Assembly: GCA_015832175.1 (NCBI GenBank)
Contig: WJXW01000019.1
Coordinates: 186,001-250,000 of the forward strand
From: Paraphaeosphaeria minitans
Taxonomy: Eukaryota; Ascomycota; Dothideomycetes; Pleosporales; Didymosphaeriaceae
DNA: 64,000 bases
Direction: 5' to 3'
Both the position numbers and the translations under genes were made by a program. Below are positions 31,195 through 42,430 of this stretch, in pieces; position 1 is the stretch's first letter; every line of letters starts with the position of its first letter. A model generated the notes under the pieces. That model had not been told where the DNA came from. It saw nothing but the letters and a program-made list of their open reading frames with translations, and did not search any database.

Positions 31195-32651
31195 ATGGAC
31201 TCATTCGATACGGATACAAAGACGTCTCCGGTCGTCATCGAAGATGAGACTGCGATGCGCGCGTGTGATCCCGACGCTGTCCCAGGGATACTGGATGGGA
31301 TGCTAGAGCACCGAGAACAGCCCCTTATTCAAGGAGAAGTGTTGCTTGCTAAAGCCAGGGAGCTTGTCAGAGCCCTCGAGTCCCCACGCGAGACAATGGC
31401 CAAACATCTCTGGGCCCAGGTGCGCCCAGAAAGCCCAATCGATCCATCAACTAACCCGTATCTATGGCATAAGCCTAGTTGCCTCGCCGCCATAACAGCG
31501 TGCCACGAGATAGGTGTATTCCAAGCGATGGCCAACGGAGGAGGCCAGCCGCTGAAGGTTACGGATATTGCATTCAGCGTAGGGACCAATGTCCACATGC
31601 TCGGTAGGCGTTTACAGAACGATACGTTTTTCGGAATTCTTAACAGGTGTAGGTCGCCTCTTGAAGCACATCGGGGCCATGGGCTACATCAAAGAGACAG
31701 ACGCTGACACGTACGCGCCGACCAACTTCTCCAACGCCTTGACCCTTCCTGTCATAGGCGATAGCTACCTCTGTTTGTACGTTTTGCCCTATCCGACGAA
31801 TGGTCACGAGTAACACGAAAGATAGTGTGAAGGGCCTTTTGCCCGCAAGTGTCCACTTTCCCGCGTACTTGACACAGACAAATTATGCGACCCCGACGGA
31901 CGCTCGGTCAGGCGCCTTCCAATCCGCGTTCAAGACGGAAAAGAACATGTTCGAATTTCTGAACGCGCACCCGCCTTTGAGCGAGCAGTTTCATAGCCAC
32001 ATGGGCGGTTACCGTCTTGGTCGGCCAAGTTGGATGGATCCTGGGTGTTATCCCGTCGAAGAGAGGCTACTAGAGGGTTTGACTGAGGTTGATGATATTC
32101 TCCTGGTCGATATTGGCGGATCCTTGGGTCATGATCTCCAGGAATTTGCGTACGTCAGCAGCTCGTCTTCCCATGCTCCTACTGACACGAGAGTTAGCAC
32201 GAAATATCCCGACGAGCCCGGCCGCCTGGTACTGCAGGACCTCCCAGTCGTTATTGACGCAATTGAGTCGCTTCATCCGAAGATTGAGCGCATGAAGTAC
32301 AATTTCTACACTGAACAGCCCGTGAAGGCTGCCCGCGCGTACTACTTGCACTCGATCCTGCACGACTGGCCAGATGAGGTATGTAAGACCATTCTAAAAC
32401 AGGTGGCAAGCGCCATGAAGCCAGGGTACAGCAAGCTGCTCATCCACGAGAACATCATTCCGAGCAAGGGTGCGGAGTGGGAGGCTACTGCGCTGGACAT
32501 CATGATGGCTGCTATGCTTTCGTCCAAGGAAAGGACTAAAGACGAGTGGTATGCATTGCTGGAGGCACCCGAGTTGCGGCTGAAGATATCGTATATCTGG
32601 GAAGTGAGTGGTGCAGAGAGCCTCATTAAATTGCACAAGACTCAGGGATGA
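31195..32651 (+). CDS. SAM-dependent O-methyltransferase, intact, four exons
   Basis: The exons are 31195-31603, 31647-31776, 31826-32149 and 32198-32651. The introns are 43, 49 and 48 bp and all phases match, giving 438 aa. The N-terminal helical part is the dimerisation domain. The SAM-binding motif I is LLVDIGGSLGHDL, and HSILHDWPDE carries the His that acts as general base in plant- and fungal-type O-methyltransferases. PGYSKLLIHENIIPS and DIMMAAMLSSKERT complete the fold. Enzymes of this type usually methylate phenolic hydroxyls of secondary metabolites. The gene converges on the P450 next to it, which supports a role in a biosynthetic cluster (inference). Confidence 0.85.
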
Positions 32652-32674
32652 CGTGATCTGATTGTTTCTTAGCC

Positions 32675-32869
32675 CTATGATCTAGGCATCAATGGAACGC
32701 TGTAAACCTTGGATGAGGTGCACCCAGCGTATTCTTGCAGCCGTTCCTGTGCTTGTTTGGTCTTCAAGTCATCCGGAAGCTCCCGGGCTAGGCCAACAAA
32801 CGTACACCAGCTAGTCCGGCGTTTGACCGAAGCGACGAAGGTAAGACGAACAAGAAGCACAATAAGCAT
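32675..32869 (-). CDS. Short hypothetical ORF (64 aa) between OMT and P450
   Basis: An ATG-initiated frame has a hydrophobic start (MLIVLLVRLTFVASV) and a charged tail. It lies in the convergent gap. It may be a relic, part of a 3' UTR, or chance. No family is recognised. Confidence 0.2.
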   Translation of the reverse strand: MLIVLLVRLTFVASVKRRTSWCTFVGLARELPDDLKTKQAQERLQEYAGCTSSKVYSVPLMPRS

Positions 32870-33071
32870 GTAAATACCCGCAAAATCATACTATTCCTGG
32901 TTGACGTATTTACATTTCCAGTTTACTGGGGTTGAGGGACAGAGTGAAGGAGGGTCTGTCCTGGACCAGCCATGATACTTCGGCGAGGCAAATGCGCAAG
33001 TGCCAGATGGTCTCGTCCAGACAGGCCATCCGACTCGGAACGATGTTCCCTTCGTCGGGATGCTTACCATT

Positions 33072-34836
33072 CTATGCGTTCCGCCTCTTAATGTCCTCGT
33101 CGACGATCTTCCGAGCGCCCTCAAACCTAGGTCGAATCCGGACTTCGAACGGCCTTGGTCTTCTCCCACTCAATCCCTCGTGTTCGTTGAGGTCGATTGG
33201 CTTGCCAGCAATCTGCTGCATGTCAAACGCCCATAGCATCTGCGAGACCGTGAGCCATATGACGCGCTCCGCAAGAAGCATTCCCGGGCATATGCGCCGC
33301 CCGGCACCGAATATCCAGTGATCCCGCTCGCTTAGGCTCGACAGCTTCGCGCTGGCAGAGGAGAGCAGCTGCTTGTCGATGTAGCGGTCGGGCTGTGAAT
33401 GGCCAGTGTAAGAACTGCGGACTCACAAGCAGCAAACAGCGGGTCGGACGAAGGCTTACGTCGAAATCCATCGGATTCTTCCACCTGTTGGGATTGTGGT
33501 GCATTGTCCACGTGTTCAATACGACGACCGTGCCCTTTGGGATAAGATGCTCGCCGTAAACAAAGTCTCGGCTCGCCATATGCGGCGTGCCAAGCCAGTG
33601 AGGGTTGTGGCAACGCTCGACTTCTTTAATGATTGCCCTACAGGAAGGCAAACTATCCACATCTTCAGCAGTCGGGAGGCAGTCGCGGCCTACGACGCGA
33701 TCGAGTTCTTCATGCGCACGCTTCTGAACATGCGGATGCGCAGGAATCAAGGCGGTGCACCATTGCATGATGGCAGCCGTCTGTCGGCGCGTGAGTATCG
33801 AGGTGCGCATCGTGGGGGCCCCTTACCGTCTCGGTCCCACCGATCATGAAGCTGCTTGCGAGCATCGCGATGTCGAGGTCATCCAAGTCTTCCTTCGTCT
33901 TTTTGAGCAGCATCGTCTTTACCAGACAATCCTGGACTTCGGCGCCAGCTTGCATGCTCTTTTCCATCTCCTCGATGAGGCCGCCATACAGTTCCAGCAG
34001 CTCGGAGTGAAGTTTGCGCGCTCTGCGCCGCGTGTCGGACGGCAGCCTCTGCAGTATGGGCACGAAGTCGACCAGGTTGGACACAGGGCGTGTGATGTTG
34101 GTAAACTTGCGCGACAGGCGGAGCACCCGGCCAAGCATGGGATGGTGGATGCTATCGGTTCGGAAGCCGAACGTGACGGCGAGCATGTTGTTCAGAGAAC
34201 ATCGATCCACGTAAGCCTGCGGGTCGATATCTGCAAGGCCGTCCGCACCGTCCGTGTACAGATCGGTGATCATGTCAGTAGCCTCGAATTGGAGGGCGTG
34301 CGTGTAGGACTCGACGGCCTTACGGTTCAACCACAGGCTGGCTATGCGGCGGTGTTTCCTCCTGCTCTAACGTCAGCCAGATGGTTTTGAATGAGAGTGC
34401 TATAAGGCTTCTCTACCATTGCCTGTTGTACGGTGACGCTATGACGCCTCGGCCACGCAATACAGTCTGGCTCTCAATGAACATCTCCTTCCTGTCCGAA
34501 AACACCGCGCCATGAGTGGCCATCAGGCCCTTGGCGATTCCTGGATCCGACACAACGACAACGAGTTGATTACCCAGCCACACGGATAGGAGTGGACCGT
34601 AGTGCTTTGCCCATCGGTCGAGGGTGCGCTCGGGATAGCTCCTCAGCGCTAGGATCGATCCTTTTGACGGATCAGCAGACGAACGCATTGGCGGGAAGGG
34701 CTTTGGTACCTAGGACGGGCAGGCCCGAGGGACCGTTCGGAATGCCCGCTGTCGCTCCCACGCGAAAGTTGAGCGGCAGGAGATGATTTAAGAGCCAAGA
34801 CGCTGCTGCCAACGCTAACGCAGAGGCAAACCACAT
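33072..34836 (-). CDS. Cytochrome P450 monooxygenase, intact, five exons
   Basis: The exons are 34710-34836, 34417-34660, 33827-34361, 33460-33780 and 33072-33392. The introns are 49, 55, 46 and 67 bp with fully consistent phases, giving 515 aa. An N-terminal anchor helix (MWFASALALAAASWLLNHLL) targets the ER. Next come the Pro-rich hinge GIPNGPSGLPVLG, the C-helix WRKHRR formed across a splice, and an I-helix ending SSFMIGGTET. The K-helix is KEVER (ExxR), and the haem loop FGAGRRICPG holds the thiolate Cys. All essential motifs are kept. The ATG at 34836 is preferred over 34950 because it begins directly at the anchor. It probably oxidises a secondary metabolite together with the neighbouring methyltransferase. 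Confidence 0.88.
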
Positions 34837-34950
34837 CTCGATGCGGGCATGTCCTGAGAGTGCTCCCAGGAAACAACGCAGGTTACCGTCTGGCAGAAGA
34901 GGCTGGGAACTACGGAGGTGGCCCGCAAGGACCAACGCGGGCTTATCCAT

Positions 34951-35602
34951 GTTTCAAGTTACCACGAGTTCGAGCTGCTTGATTTGTGGCCGAGCAAGCA
35001 TTACCCTGCTCCAAGACCGGGCTTCACGTCTTTATGTCCATCGATGGTGGTCGACGACCACTTGATCTCGACTCATGTGCTTCCCGCGAAGTCTGCAGTC
35101 CGTCGACGACTACATCACCACCACCCAATCGTAGGCTCGGCTACTGCATGTGCTGATCAAGAAGCAGATCGGAACTAGCCTTGCATTGGCGTCAGCGGGC
35201 CAGCTCTCGGAGAGTATAACTTTGCTCTCCATGATGCTTCGTTTTGGGATGTGCTGAGGGAAGGAAGGTTGTCAGCGGTGCTTCTTGGCGGCACTACGTC
35301 GTCGATCAGCCGCTGACGGATTCGCCATGCTTAGCGTAGCTTGTACTCGAACACTGTGGGAAGCCGTCTCATAAATTGTTCACGTCACGATGCAGAAAGG
35401 GGATCTCTGCCCGTCTCCGCCCAAATCTTCTTTACCTGGTCAAGTACACACCCTTTACCACTTCTGTCTTGGCACTCTGCGGTTGTGAGGACGATTGCTC
35501 CGCAGTACCGTGCGTGGATTAATTTCGCCTTGCTATAGATGTTTGCTTTCGCTCGCGACATCTCCAGCCACCGCTCTACAGATAGATACTGCTATCATCA
35601 AA
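34951..35602. other. Divergent intergenic region upstream of the P450
   Basis: No supported coding sequence. This is the likely promoter area for the P450 (minus) and the unknown gene at 35603 (plus). Confidence 0.4.
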
Positions 35603-36658
35603 ATGCCGAAAGTCGTACGCCGGCCACTCCGCCGACAGCCTGGGTGGCCTTCGCTCCCCCATAGAGGCCGATTCCGCCAGAGACAGACGGCATCGACGCT
35701 CAAACTTTCGCGTGCGACGGCGCAATCTGGGATCCGCTCGATGGACAACCAAGCTAATTTGCAAAAGAGCACTAATGGGCAATGCCTCTCGAAAGCCTGC
35801 GGAAACGAGACAGGTACTGAGCTACACACCGGATGTAAGACGTCACCACATGCTTCGAACAACCTCTTGGGAATAGCACACCATCCATCGTCCAATGGGG
35901 ACCCGATTCGACACTCCGATGAAAGCAGGGTACGCGAGTACTTAGATTTTCTTGGCGCCACATATCTGCTGGAGAACATACCTTCTCCTGAGCGAGTTTT
36001 CGATGATCAGGATACGATCGACCGTGTTGTGCCACGGAGGCTGCTCGTCGGACACCACGAAAAGATGGGCCGCGCGATCTATGCATACGTCCTGCAGTTC
36101 GGTGCCTCCCACATGCAGTTCGGTACCTCCCACAAAGTCAAGTTCTCAGTCGAAGCGACGCCAAGCCAGGCCAGCGTCGACATCAGCCACGAAGATTTTG
36201 CCAGACAGCACATTCTGTATCCATTCGACAAGACCCTTCCCCAAGGCGACCGGAGCATAGGCCAAGCGGACAGAACTCGACTTGCACTTTTGGTCAAGTG
36301 GTATTTCATCGCTGCTGGGTTCACAAGGGTGCGTTCCAAATCCCTGCTGACGTTCTGCAAGCAGTTCCACAACGCCCTTCGATACATCGAAAAGCATCCG
36401 ACCGACCGGTTGTCGCGAGATGGATTTGTGGGAGGCGGTGCCGACGGTACACAGCTCGATGAGAGCGACATACAGGCTGCCCTCCACGCAGCTACGGATC
36501 CATCCTCCCCATCGCTCACCACAAGCCCGGGTGATGCCAAGGACCAGATCAAGGACTGCTGCGGGCGAAACGTGGAAGTTGGAAATTTCACCATGGGGCG
36601 TAGGCGCTCTCAACCACATCAAATAAATACGTCATCAGCTTGCAGTGCAGATGGATGA
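35603..36658 (+). CDS. Hypothetical 351-aa protein with a short internal tandem duplication
   Basis: I do not recognise this protein. A single open frame runs from ATG 35603 (MPKVVRRPLRRQPGW) to 36658. The N-terminal 140 residues are basic and disordered. Residues 150-290 look folded, with YLDFLGATYLLENIPSPERV and LALLVKWYFIAAGFTRV helices, and the tail is again disordered. A seven-residue repeat, QFGASHM then QFGTSHK, near residue 170 comes from a local tandem duplication in the DNA (36099-36138). There is no signal peptide or membrane helix. The gene sits between the P450 and the reductase relic and could be a cluster protein, but there is no direct evidence. Confidence 0.5.
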   Translation: MPKVVRRPLRRQPGWPSLPHRGRFRQRQTASTLKLSRATAQSGIRSMDNQANLQKSTNGQCLSKACGNETGTELHTGCKTSPHASNNLLGIAHHPSSNGDPIRHSDESRVREYLDFLGATYLLENIPSPERVFDDQDTIDRVVPRRLLVGHHEKMGRAIYAYVLQFGASHMQFGTSHKVKFSVEATPSQASVDISHEDFARQHILYPFDKTLPQGDRSIGQADRTRLALLVKWYFIAAGFTRVRSKSLLTFCKQFHNALRYIEKHPTDRLSRDGFVGGGADGTQLDESDIQAALHAATDPSSPSLTTSPGDAKDQIKDCCGRNVEVGNFTMGRRRSQPHQINTSSACSADG

Positions 36659-37749
36659 CGAATGGAGCAGTCCCTCTTCGGATGGACCGCGTGCGTCGGA
36701 AGCGACATGGGAAGATTCGGAAGCACTGCACGGGATTGTGCCGAGAGAGTTTCGAACGCGCTGTTTAGCTTTCTCCAAAGACGTAGCTATCACGGGATAA
36801 CAAATTCCCATGATACCATTGCGACTTCTGTCCGCTCACCGTATGTGCGTCTTGTGAAGTTACCGCAGCCTATGACACGCGTAATCTAGACTCGGGCATG
36901 AACTGTAGACGCGCACATCGAGACACTATAATAGGGCGCATTTTGGAAGACGTCAATTGAGCTGTCGCAAGTGATGTTGGACCGATCAAGCAACACGCAC
37001 GAGCTCTTTGCATTCTTGGAACATCTCTAATCGGGAATGGCTCCGTTTCGATCACTTGGCATCCAACCTCTTCGCTTGCCTCTTTGCTACGGAAAGTTAG
37101 CGGTTTGGCAGACATAGGAACACGTAGTTGATTTAAGATGCTTACGACATGCGAAAATGCCCGAGGACAAAAGGAGGATACATCCGGGCTGGACCGGTCC
37201 AATGGATTGCTGCTGACCACTGCTGACGCCGAATCCTAGCCACGGGTGAGCTAACTGAGTGTGCTGCTTACGCTGCGGATGTGGAGCCGACAGATGCTAG
37301 GTCCAAACGGGAAAGACATGAGCTAAGGCCAGGCTTGGCACGCCGTAAACTCTTGGCATGGAGTGAGCTTGGAAGTACACGCGGGTTGGGTGAAGCTTCT
37401 GTTCATGAGTCAGGTGGAATGGTGGTTCTTAGATAGACATGCATGCCGTACAAACCGAGGAAAAGCACGCTGGCCTGGCATCGTGAAAAATCGTCCAAAC
37501 GTCTATTTTCGTTCCGGAAATACCGTCCCACCTCACTTTGCACTTTTTTGAGCAGTAGCCCTCCCAAGTTTCTTACACCTTTAAATTTCCTACACCTTTA
37601 TTTAGCCTCCATCCTACACTGCGTATAGATCTGTAAACTACTAGATGAATGCGTCTTTCCCTGAGAATTAGTATGGGAAAGGCAGACTCTACTGGTGATT
37701 TTAGAAGACTCAATTAGGAAATGAACGTGTGGATTTTCTCTACTTCCAT
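36659..37749. other. Intergenic stretch, no supported gene
   Basis: About 1.1 kb with only short scattered ORFs. Nothing recognisable. Confidence 0.45.
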
Positions 37750-38950
37750 CTATGGGCAAAGTAGAACTGGACGGTGACTTCGATGGATGTCCGAGCCTTT
37801 CCGGTAGAGCCGGGCGCGACAAACGTGGAGGCAACGGAGAAAGCTAAGTCCAAGCTCCCATCCTTTCAACCACTCCGCCAACAGATCCTCGCTCACCGGA
37901 ACCACCCCAGGCAGGACTTCTGTGGCCCTCTCGTTTCGGAAGGACATACTGTGCTCCCTTCCATTTCCCAAAGCCCTCAAAAAACTCAGCTTTCCACTAT
38001 CTAGCCTGTTCAGCCAATCTGAAAGACTAGTTGTCTTCAGCGAAAGCCCAAACCTATGCTGCATTATTTCGCATAGCGTGTTCCAAGGCACTGGCTCTGG
38101 ATGGACCATGTTAAATACCTCTACTATCTTACAACTAGGCGGCCGCTTTATGCTGTTAGCTATGCCCTCAGCGAGAGCGTCCACGGGAATCCAGTCCAGC
38201 GCCAGAACGTGCCTAGGGAAGTATCCGAGCTTCTTCGAGGCTTTGAGTATGGAGTAAACCCCGCCTTGCCGCGGTCACGTATCAATCACGGGCCTTGATG
38301 GTCCGCCGACCTGGCCCGCACGCGCAATAGTAACAGCCAGGCCCGACACCTCACGTGCCTTCGCGAGAAGCTGCTCGGCAACACATTTTGATTCGCCATA
38401 GCCATGCGGCATCGCGCTGCGGTTATCCCATGCAGCTTCCTCTAGTACACGTGATCGTGCGGGGTGTACGAGTGGCCAGTCTCCAACCGCACAGATGGAC
38501 GAGACGAAGGTTATGCGGAGACTGATCCGGCCATTTGCGGACATAGTATGCTTTTTTGCCACAGCAAACGATGATATGCCGCGAATCGCGGACAAGCTGG
38601 TGCCGTGGCCCGAACAAAGCAATTCACCGAAGTGTGGCCTCCTGTTTTGCCCGCGCTTGCTTGTTGTGTCAGCATCGAGCGAGAAGCGCACCCACATCGA
38701 GGTCAGGATGCAGTTGCTCCAGCTTCTCGAACAGCCATTGAAGCGTCGCAGAGTGGACCGCTTCTCGTGCATTTCGGTCTACGTGAAGCACGGCAGCATC
38801 CAAGCACTGAGAGATCGCATCAAAAGAGAGATCGATATCTCGAAAGCCTTCCGTGCTCGGCATCACATCTCTCTGAATGCTGTCCACTTTGACCGTCTGT
38901 TTCGCCATGCTTGTGACCACTTTGCCAGCACAGGCGAAGCACACTTTGAC
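37750..38950 (-). pseudogene. Thioester-reductase end of an NRPS/PKS-like gene, broken
   Basis: The minus strand reads TFVSSICAVGDW, GYGESKCVAEQLL and TIARAGQVGGPS. Then, in the same frame but after an in-frame TGA at about 38270, it reads PRQGG, YSILKASKKLGYFPRH and ALDWIPVDALAE. This order is typical of the NAD(P)-binding reductase (R) domain that releases products from NRPS-like and some PKS enzymes as aldehydes. The SxS and YxxxK catalytic residues are in the first part. The TGA stands where relatives usually have Trp (WPRQGW), and the second Trp is Gly. Upstream, 38500-38950 has fragments in mixed frames that I cannot align, so the NADP-binding front end is lost or scrambled. It is a non-functional remnant of a core synthase. 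Confidence 0.7.
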
Positions 38951-39043
38951 ATACTCGCCGCATCACGCCTGCACAGGCCTGTACCGCGAAGCTTGCCCAT
39001 ACATCTAGCTGACTTGCTGACGAACGTAGACACATAAGAAGAC

Positions 39044-41272
39044 ATGGCAGCATTCACAGCGCCGTTCATCGCGGGATGCCTCGCGTTGGACAACTACGCC
39101 TACGACGTGCACCGTCAGTGTTGCGTCTGCGATCAGTCTCCATCTGCTAATTTGCGTAAGATTTCGACCCCGAGGACGTGTTTGCAGCCCATCACAAAAG
39201 GATCTGTATAGCTGCAACAGAGAACAAGTCATTGGAATACCCTGGACAGGCGGATCGCTCGGTGCTGGTACTTCGAACTGGGGCTGTATCCCTTATTGAA
39301 CAACACTTCGTAGCGAAAAGCAGATACTTCAAGCTGGGCAGTGGAGGGCGCTCGGAGTTGCTGAGCCAGTGTCGCTCCTGGCTCTCTCGGCTCAAGACGT
39401 ATAAGTCGTGCCTCGCATGCCTCCAAAGGGCGCCGGAGCACAAATTCCCATGTGGCCATATGCTCTGCGAGGAGTGCTGCAAAGCGCTGGGGCGTCGTTT
39501 CGATACGGATCCTCATCTGTACGTATTTGACCACTGTCCGATCTGCGAACTGCCATGCAAGGTAGCTCTACGAGTTAAGCCGGTGACTGCAGGCTTTCGA
39601 GTCCTGTCCATTGACGGCGGCGGCATCCGTGCCGTAATCCCCATTCAGTTCCTTCGCGCGCTCGAGCAAGCCATCGGCCTCGACATGCCTGTCCAAGAGC
39701 ACTTTGACCTCAGTTACGGAACGAGTTCAGGTACGTACCCAGTCCCCACGAGCTTTTCTACCGCTGACTCACCGTTGCCAGGTTCCATGGTGAACTTGGC
39801 CCTCTACGGGCTTGGAATGAAGGTGAGCGAAGTCTCCGACTTGTTCAAGCACTTGTCCGCGCGCGTATTCCGCGGACGCAGCCGCATCGGCGTCGGCGTG
39901 GCCGTCTCGCTGCTGGCGCTCGTGGTCTCGTATCGAAACGGCAAATCTCCAGCTAGGACATACGGTACCTAGATGGCGCTCTTTCGGACCTGTTCGGAAA
40001 CGCTACCGTGCTTGATCATCCGTACATGACCTCGATCGGGGCGCGCACCGGCTTCCCTATCGTCGACGCCGACACTTCGGAAACTTGCCTTGTGACGAGC
40101 TATAACGGGGCCGCTCGAGGGCGAGACCCCAACGGCTGCGATGGGAGCACGACGTATAGGTTTCTTCATTCTGACACGGCTCTGGACCAGATCCAGACCA
40201 AGGATGCGTAAGTGACTACGTGACTTTCGAGAAGCAGCTGCTCACGCAATGGTGTAGTTTACGATGTGCATCGGCAGCTCCAATGTAAGTAGCCCAGATG
40301 CGTCGTTCACACCCTCCTCACAGACACAGGTTTTTTACTATGCACGGGATGCGCGGCCAGGGAACATTCTTCGATGGCGGCGTAAGCGATAATAATCCTT
40401 GCATGCTCGCAATGCAAGAGTTGCAGAGGATGGCGCCTGAGCAGCGGCGCCCCGACCAATTCGTCTCTGTTGGCACAGGGGTGAGCAGAGCAAGCCGGGC
40501 CACCGGCACCGCAGGCAAAGGCAGCTTCCTCTTTGGCAACAATTCTCTTCTGCAAACATTCAAGCACTACTGGAGCGAGAACTTCGATGGAGATAAGAAG
40601 TTCGCCAGCATGCGCCACATGATGGCTGCAACGGCACCGGATGGGACCGCCGATATGGATGGATGGCTCCGCCGGTTCAACCTCGCTTTGGAGGACGAGC
40701 TGCCTGATCTGGCGGATGTTGGAGCCATGGACGACTTCGCCAAGTCGGCCTGGGCACTCTTTGCATCCGACCCGGCTCTGCACGATCTGGTGCGGGCCAT
40801 TCTGGCCTCCAGCTTCTATTTTGAGCTACGGTGTATGCCTATATATGAGAACGGATACTATACTTGCTACGGCCGCATATTGTGCCGCATTCCCGTCACC
40901 AAGCCTGTGTTTCCGGAACTCATGCAGAAGCTTGACGCCATGGGTGCCCGCTTCCTGACCCAGAAGCGAACGACCCGGGAGATAAAGCCCACAGCAACCT
41001 CGTTTGATCACACAGGAAATTTTAACAAACCTGTCTCTTTCCGCGTTCGAGATCTCGAAGATCCACTAGACGTGCGCCTGAGGTTTTCGGGTACGCGCGA
41101 CTACCACATCAGCGCGTCTCCTGTATCAATCGAAACTCTGATAAAACAGCAGAATCTGGAATGGGCAAGCCTCAGCCATACTGGCTTGGGCTACAATCGC
41201 TCCACGAGTAAGAAACGACCTGCTGGCCCCTGTCATCGAGCGACCAAGCGACACTGCTCAAGCAAAGGATAG
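39044..41272 (+). CDS. RING-like/patatin phospholipase, one apparent frameshift
   Basis: The exons are 39044-39113, 39161-39730, 39782-40207, a 27-base micro-exon 40258-40284, and 40330-41272; introns are 45-51 bp. The N-terminal part carries a Cys/His cluster (CLACLQRAPEHKFPCGHMLC...CPIC) like a degenerate RING finger. The patatin domain follows: SIDGGGIRAVIP oxyanion loop, SYGTSSG with the nucleophile Ser (the GxSxG motif is split by an intron), and FFDGGVSDNNP with the catalytic Asp (DGG). Such proteins are lipid acyl hydrolases. Near 39955 (after NGKSPAR) the frame must shift by one base to reach YLDGALSDLFGNAT; a GGG-to-GG loss would explain it. It is either a pseudogene or an assembly error. 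It is divergent to the reductase relic. Confidence 0.7.
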
Positions 41273-42430
41273 GATGACCATCCACGATCGAAGCTTGTGC
41301 ATGCGCTATCATGATCAAGGATGCTTCGCAAGCTACCAATCTTAGTCGCTGGTACAGCGGGAGCGCTGATGCAATTAGGCTACCACTTGTAGGGCCGGTA
41401 AGCATAGCAAGATCGGCAGGGCATATTAAAACTCAATCATATACTGGCTCAACGATGCGTTTCGTTTCAAACTCATTGTGGGGACAGATGCGGGCGGGTC
41501 CGGCGATCGAGCCGGCGACTGTTCGATTGTTCAATCATCTACCAACCGTTAAGCATGGCGCGAACAGGTATGATGCTGGACAAGAGGACTGGGGATGACA
41601 GCAGCAGCGTGAGCAGCAGATGGCAGCCTCGAGCCTGTCTTCACTTGTCGCTTGTCGGCACTATAAGCCGTATGTAACATATAACTTTCGTGCGCTGTAT
41701 GCAGTGACAAACTAGTACGTGTCACCGGCATTTGGAAGGATGAAGACTTGCATGGATAGCGCCACGAGTGCGGCCAGCATCATCGGCAGCAATCGATGAC
41801 AGCAGCGTCAGCGGCGTGGAACACAAATTACTTATCCGGTGTGTGAGAGCAGCATAAGCAGTATAGAGCCAAATTCCTCACATCTGCACTTGGGGTACTG
41901 TAAGCGTAATCAGTTCGCCTCTGAGCAGCTTATGGACCTTCGGTCTTCAATTCGCGCGTGCCAGCAGCCGCATGAGCGTCGCTCCCTTGTGTCTTTGTCA
42001 ACACACACCTCAGCATTCTCGCTAATAAGCATATGTCATCCTCTGGGTTTCTGCTTTTTAAATTACACCCGTTGTGCATTTAGCAACATGCGACACATAG
42101 TGCCAGTGTAAGTCTGTGCTTCATCGCGCTCTCGCTAGACAATCGCTTATCGATGGACTTTATTGCACACGAAGACACGGCTTCCACCACTCAGTCATTT
42201 CCAGTGAGGCGTCGCTTCTACAACGTCATCGATGACGCTAACGCGTGATGGCCGACAGTGCTGCCGTTGTGAGCGTCCAGAGAGTCCGCTCACTCCGCTG
42301 AGCAAAAGGTCAGCACAAGACTGCCATTGCCTCTCTCGTATCTTCACTCCATAGATCTAGAAGCTTTGATGCTTTGACAACCGATGATTCGGAAGGGCAG
42401 TTCAGTACAATATCGGTACGAGGGCTATGA
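41273..42430. other. Intergenic stretch with a possible tRNA-derived relic
   Basis: No protein gene is supported. On the minus strand of 41495-41565 there is a D-arm/A-box-like ACGGTTGGTAGATGATTG, and 30 bases on a B-box-like CCGGCTCGATCGCCGG that can form a stem. The spacing suits a pol III promoter of a SINE or dead tRNA, but the anticodon loop is not canonical. Confidence 0.3.

Noticed and set aside
31195..32651. Methyltransferase first read as frameshifted
   Set aside because: Three short introns with exact phase matches restore one 438-codon frame, so no frameshift is needed.
33755..34390. 211-aa plus-strand ORF
   Set aside because: It lies antisense to P450 exon 3, whose spliced frame contains all P450 motifs; the plus frame shows none.
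35533..36622. Several long minus-strand ORFs (up to 171 aa)
   Set aside because: Shadows of the plus-strand gene at 35603; no homology or splice logic favours the minus strand.
38495..39037. 180-aa plus-strand ORF
   Set aside because: It is antisense to the reductase relic and has no motif of its own.
40307..40783. 158-aa minus-strand ORF
   Set aside because: Antisense to the patatin catalytic region, which is recognisable on the plus strand.
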